Shown here in pieces: positions 59,186 through 64,000 of a DNA stretch of 64,000 nucleotides. The notes beneath the pieces are model-generated. The model had not been told where the DNA came from and did no database searches. It saw only the letters and a list, made by a program, of their open reading frames with translations. A program made the translations under genes and the position numbers. Each line of letters starts with the position of its first letter. The first letter of the stretch is position 1. The stretch comes from Blasia pusilla (lineage: Eukaryota; Marchantiophyta; Marchantiopsida; Blasiales): assembly GCA_050084515.1 (NCBI GenBank), contig CM114271.1:5332001-5396000 (forward strand), in the 5' to 3' direction.

Positions 59186-60948
59186 GATGAACAACTCACC
59201 TCCCCTCTCACGAATTCCTCCTCTTTTCACTCAGCACCAGAGACCAGTTTTGCTACAGCCATACCCCAAAACGGCACTCTCATTGTCTCTCATGCTTCAC
59301 AGACGACAGCAGCATCGCACTCCACTCCGTGCTTTGCATCTCCGGACTGCGAAAATCCCCAGAATTTCAAAAGCTGCTTCTGCACCATCATCCAACGATT
59401 CAATTCAACCAACCAGAGTTGGCACCCACACACCCACAAAGCAAAGACAGATTGGAATTGCCATAAACCCACCTACAGACACATAGACACAAAGGGAGAA
59501 TGGCGTGTCAAAGGTGGTCCCATGGTTCAATCTGGTCCCATAAACGAACTCTTGTGCTATGTCGGTTTTAAATTGTTTCACACTTTCCAAATGAAAGTCC
59601 CATGGCCTTATTGGCTCCTTCCAGAAAAACAAAAATCATATTCTCTTTTTTGTCCTCAACCGGTAGATGACCAAAAGGATCTCTCAAAGAGGCCCCTCTC
59701 GTTCAACTTTCCCCAAGGATAACATGGGCCAATCTTGACCCATGGGCGATGACATCCCCTACATAGGACATAGATGGTCCATGTTCGAGAGGGAGTATGT
59801 TTTATATGCCTTGATTATGCTCCAAGGTCAAGAATTTGGATAAAAAAGTTCCGGGTATTCACTCAAAACCCAAATCTCCTATGACATATGTGATGTCAAT
59901 TTAGCATATGTGGAGGGGGTCCCTTTGGTCAATTAAGCTTCCCGTGGATTAAAATTCAATTTTTCTTCTTCTTTTCTTTTTTGTTTGTTTGTAAGTAGTA
60001 GGATTGTTCAAAATGCCCAAGTTTAGGGAACCTTTTATCCCCATTTGGTCCAAACATATGTGATCTTCTTTTAGTGTATTTCATATATATATATATATAA
60101 AGAATCATTTAAAAAATGATATCAAATTGAAGAATGATACAATTGTTGGGCCACGGAAAACTTTTATAATCCCAACAAAATACCTCCTTAGTTACCCAAT
60201 TTAGATTTACCATGAATAATTGTGTAAGTCATCATCGACCACTTTAAACCATCCCCTCGTGCCTATTCATCCTTAGGTTAGGTCAAGGAGGGTAAGAGTC
60301 AAGATATGCAAGAAGGAGTACTTGGGCACAATTGAGGGCATGAGACCAAATCCGAACTCACGACTAGTTTATGAGCAAAGGAGTCGTCTTGCATGTTAGC
60401 TAGGGGAACATAAACCTTTTCTTCTTTCTTCCAAGGAGAATCCCAAAAGGAGGGGTCAAGGTTAACTAAATTGACTTCGAGTTAGAGAGTCCGAGGATGA
60501 ATAGGTGCAAGGAACCACCCTAATAGGGCTATTCAAATTGACACCACAGGACAAGATGGCAAATGCCACAAGCCAAAGTTACGTTTAAGCTTATTCATCC
60601 TCTTGTTTTCTAACCCTTGGTTGAGTTAGTTGTATCATAGGTTCCAGATTAATCTTACTATGCATTGCCATGTAGGAGAACAAAAATCTACATGAGTTTT
60701 CATTTGTACTTTATGCTAATTATAGTAATTCCAATCAATTTGAGAGAAGTAGAAATGCAAGCAGGTGGGTCCAAAATAAGACAGAAATAAACTTGTCTCA
60801 AACAAGTAGATTGCGAAAGCCGTAAACATCCGACAGTAGGCATTTATTGCATGCAAGGGAAACTTGAGGACGGATAGCCTAGCCTTCTGGAAGGGCAAAA
60901 AGATATGCTTGCAACGGGGCTTGAACCTGACTCACCTTGCTTGCACCT
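59186..60948. other. LPXA 5' flank and intergenic DNA
   Basis: The first 500 bp should hold the LPXA leader and promoter; it is rich in CA/AC words on the plus strand and shows no clear TATA box. From about 59.75 kb the DNA is AT-rich without recognisable genes. A short AT microsatellite lies at about 60087-60101. Confidence 0.5.
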
Positions 60949-61465
60949 TGTCACGTCTTTTAGGATAGATCGGTGAGATCTAGTAAAGCGCCTTTGCGAG
61001 TAGTGGAGGACGGGCTCAAGAGGTTGAGGATGATCTGTTGAGGCCCCGAGAAACTTGAGAGAGCAGGTTTCCCCTTCGTTTCGGCTCATTTGGAGCAATA
61101 TTTAGGAACATACTATTTTAGGTAAGTACCATTTTGAGTCTATGGTCAAGTTTCTTTTTTTGGAAGTGGCCCTTGACCTCCTACATGAGGTCAAGAGTCA
61201 AGGAGGTGACTTGGGAGCATAGGTTACCATGGAGAGAGCTTGGGAGAGGGGAGGGGTATACCTCAAGGAGAGAGAGCTTGAGAGCTCATTCTCTCTTTGT
61301 TGAACCTCTTGGAACAAGGCGGCGGAGCTATGGTCCCTTGCCTTGTGAGTGTAATCCAAGCCTCTCACTAGGAGAGTGGGTTTGGTTTGAGATTGAGAGA
61401 GACATGTAAGAGTGCACACATGTGAGAGCTATGGTGTTGTGAGAGAGATTTGACCTTATTTTACA
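60949..61465 (+). repeat. LTR copy 2a
   Basis: 517 bp, TG...CA termini, homologous to the LTRs at 18962-19476 and 62144-62666. Confidence 0.7.
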
Positions 61466-62143
61466 AAGAGAGAATGAGAGAGTGAGAGAGTGAGAGAGCT
61501 TCAATGGAGGAGCTCGCTGGTCACTCGCTGTTTGTGCAGGTTGGGGACCTTGTTCCTCGTTGAGCGGTTCATGGGAGTGCTCACCGGAGCAAGAGCCGCT
61601 CAATTTTGCTGACTCTTTTCCTGATTTTTCATACGGGAGAGTGGCACTCGCAAGCGCTGCCCAATTTGTGTTAGAAATTTAGTATGGGGGCGGATTGCCC
61701 CATGCCAATACTCTCGGGAGCACCAAATAGCACGTTGGTTTCTAATTTTACAGGTCTGACGTTTTGTGTGGAAGAAAATAGCACGGAAGCGCTGCCAATT
61801 TTGTCGTAGGAGTGCAGATTTGAAGGGTTGCATCATAGTTCCCGTCAGTTTTTGTGGGAAAGTCGAATGAAAAAAAAAAATTCTCGTATATCTCAAAGCT
61901 CTGGACGTTGTGGAAGAAACGGTGCACGATTCTGAGCTGTGACCAAAATTTCCATTGCTAGGGATTTTTTAGGGTAAAATTGTTCAAACGAGTGTTCAAA
62001 CCCTAAACTAGCCGTCGCGCCGGCGGCGGCGGTCGCCATCATAGTCACCATCAACGCTCAAGCGTCCGCCATCAACACTCCATCATCGCCGTCCGTCGTC
62101 GGCGATTGCCGCCGCCTAGCGCCGCTCAGAGCCGTGTTCAGCC
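60949..62143 (+). mobile_element. Gypsy-family 5' fragment 2a (LTR plus leader)
   Basis: The segment starts TGTCACGTCTTTTAGG, matches the element 1 LTR through ATTTTACA at 61465, and continues with the same leader to the GCCGGCGGCGGCGG segment. At 62144 a second LTR start interrupts it. It is more diverged than 2b. If the family LTR is really about 1.2-1.4 kb, this would be a truncated LTR rather than LTR plus leader. Confidence 0.75.
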
Positions 62144-62666
62144 TATCACGACTGTTAGGATAGATCGGTGGGATCTAGCAGAGCGTCTTCATAAGTAGTG
62201 GAGGACAGGCCCAAGAGGTCGAGAATGATCTGTTGAGGCCCCGGGAAACCTGAGAGAGCAGGTTTCCCCTTTGTTTCGGCTCATTTAGAGCCATATAGAG
62301 AAACTTGCTATTTCGCGTAAGTTTCCATGTTGGGGATAGTTGACTTTCTATTTTTGGTAAGTGGCCCTTGACCTCCTACATCAGGTCAAGAGCCAAGGAG
62401 GTGACTTGGGAGCATAGGTTACTATGGAGAGAGCTTGGAAGAGGGGAGGGGTATACCTCAAGGAGAGAGAGCTTGAGAACTCATTCTCTCTTTGTTGAAC
62501 CTCTTGGCATGAGGTGACAGAGTTATGGTCCCTTGCCTTGTGAGTGTAACCCAAGCCTCTCATTAGGAGAGTGGGTTTGGTTTGACATGAGAGAGAGAGA
62601 GAGAGTGCACATCTTTGAGAGCTATGGTGTGAGATGGTGTAGAGAGAGATTGGATCTTACTTTACA
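62144..62666 (+). repeat. 5' LTR of element 2b
   Basis: 523 bp, same family as the other three LTR copies. The first dinucleotide is TA rather than TG, a likely point mutation. Confidence 0.72.
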
Positions 62667-64000
62667 AAGAGAGAATGAGAGAGTGAGAGAGCTTCATGGG
62701 GGAGCTCGCTGGTCACTCGCTGTTTTTGCAGGTTGGGGACCGTATTCCTCGTTCAACGGCTCATGGGAGTGCTCACGGGAGCAAGGGCTGCTTCGATTGT
62801 TCTTTGCATTTGCCGATTTTTTGTGTGGAAGAGTGGCGCACGGAAGCGCTGCCCAATTTTTGATAGGGATTGAGTATGGGGGCGGGTTGCCCCATGCCGG
62901 TGCTCTCGGGAGCACCATGTAGCTTGCTGATTTATATTTTTATAGGTTTTACATTTTTGTTGGGAGAAATCAGCGTGGAAGCGCTGCCAAATTTTATGTA
63001 GGAGAAAGAGACATTGGGATTTACAACAATCCCTGTCAGTTTTTACTGAAATGTTTGATTATAAATATTTTTTGATGCTGTTGTAGATCGTGAAACTAGG
63101 CACGTTGTGCAACAAATAGTGCGCAATTTGGAGTTGCGAGAAAAAAGTTATGGTCAATCTTGCAAAATTGCTATTGCTAGGCGATTTTTAGGGTTAAATT
63201 GTTCAAATCCTAAACCAGCCGCTACGCCGGCGGCGGCCGTCGCCATCATAGTCACCGTCAACGATCCATTTTCAACGGTCAACCGTCACCATCATAGTCA
63301 CCGTCAACGATCCATTTTCAACGGTCAACCGTCACCATCAATGGTCAACCTTCAGTTGTCCACCGTTTGGTTGCCATTGCCGCCATTACGGAGTGGAGGG
63401 TCTTCCATGACGTTCGTTGATTCTCTAACTTGCGTCGCCAGTACGTACTTTGTTTTGGCCGCCACCGTCATCGCAGTTTCATCATCAACCAGTGATGGCA
63501 GATGACCTTTGGTTATGGTGTTTGAGTTTTGATTTCATGCTGCTATGTTGTGATTGGTAGCCGCTCGACGACGATTGAGTATCGTGCCGTGACGCTCGTA
63601 GCCGCAACGCACCGCCGATTGCCGCGCCGTGCCGCTTGTGGCCGCACCGCACCTTCTCGATCGCAGAGCCGCACCGTCATTGTGGAGCAGAGTGTGGGTT
63701 TATTGTTGATTGAGAAGGGTATGCCGCCGAGTGCCGCATCCCACCATCGAGGGTCGTGCCGTTTGTAGCCGTTCCGTGCTGCCTACAACGCCGCACCGTT
63801 CCGCTGGGACCGCTCTGTCTATCGAGGAGTTTTGAGCAGCGTCACTACGGGAGGAGTATGACTTTCTGATTGGAGGAGTTGTCTCCACGACCGAGTTGGG
63901 GTCGAGATTTGCAATTGCTGAGGAGCGACATCGACATGTGTTCAGGTTACCCATTATGGTCCTTTACCTTGCACGTGTGAGGGAATCTGGGATTTGGGTA
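62144..64000 (+). mobile_element. Gypsy-family element 2b, 5' end, runs off the window
   Basis: An LTR (62144-62666, starting TATCACGACTGTTAGG instead of TGTCAC) is followed by a leader closely similar to element 1 (minus strand 18961-17830) and the gag start. The final frame reads DFLIGGVVSTTELGSRFAIA and EERHRHVFRLPIMVLYLARV, the same peptide as element 1 near 17650-17780, and is open to the window end. The ATG used in element 1 within this peptide is ACG here, so gag must start elsewhere or this copy is mutated. The remainder lies beyond 64000. Confidence 0.85.

Noticed and set aside
60905-60948. tRNA T-arm-like GGTTCAAGCCCC on the minus strand
   Set aside because: No matching A-box or cloverleaf could be drawn upstream; the LTR begins immediately next to it.
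63548-63572. TGGTAGCCGCTCGACGACG as a primer-binding site
   Set aside because: It begins TGG and is shared with element 1, but it is not complementary to any tRNA 3' end I know (for example not TGGTATCAGAGCC of initiator Met).
1-64000. CRISPR arrays, bacterial operons or rRNA genes
   Set aside because: The repeats are contiguous tandem or dispersed copies without the regular unique spacers of CRISPR, coding genes are intron-bearing, and no rRNA-like conserved stretches are visible.

Overview
The window is plant nuclear DNA. The evidence is a set of multi-exon genes with GT-AG introns that encode land-plant proteins (an NPR1-type salicylate co-receptor, a MUR3-clade GT47 glycosyltransferase, a plastid-type thioredoxin, a mitochondrial LPXA acyltransferase), set in large AT-rich stretches full of decayed LTR retrotransposons and Helitrons. 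I cannot fix the species. The extra NPR1 intron, the CT-rich leaders and a Ty3/gypsy element carrying a PHD finger make a non-angiosperm land plant plausible, but that is inference.

Layout. 1-5 kb: NPR1-like gene (minus strand, 5 coding exons, 588 aa) with two upstream ORFs in its leader. 5-7.2 kb: CT-rich divergent promoter region, a weak secreted-peptide ORF and an in-frame tandem-repeat ORF (plus). 7.2-23 kb: transposon graveyard. A minus-strand Helitron Rep/helicase pseudogene is split into two halves (19.5-21.5 kb and 8.9-9.8 kb), and a 7.6-kb degenerate Ty3/gypsy element lies between them. 23-35 kb: AT-rich, no recognisable gene, two or three GC-richer islands. 35.3-37.8 kb: second decayed Helitron helicase (plus). 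39.2-39.7 kb: orphan GC-rich, promoter-like island. 40.8-46.3 kb: promoter, long repeat-filled leader and two coding exons of a GT47 gene (plus). 47.4-51.7 kb: six-exon thioredoxin-like gene (minus, 220 aa). 54.8-59.2 kb: ten-exon LPXA gene (minus, about 380 aa). 60.9-64 kb: two successive 5' ends of the same Ty3/gypsy family (plus), the second running off the window.

The four good genes do not form a pathway. They act in immunity (NPR1), Golgi polysaccharide decoration (GT47), organellar thiol redox (thioredoxin) and mitochondrial lipid A-like acylation (LPXA). Exon models were built by hand from GT/AG sites, reading phase and remembered family alignments. The short exons of the thioredoxin and LPXA genes were found this way, and almost all junctions keep frame. 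The main unresolved points are the LPXA exon 1/2 junction, the true LTR length of the gypsy family, and whether the tandem-repeat ORF is translated.
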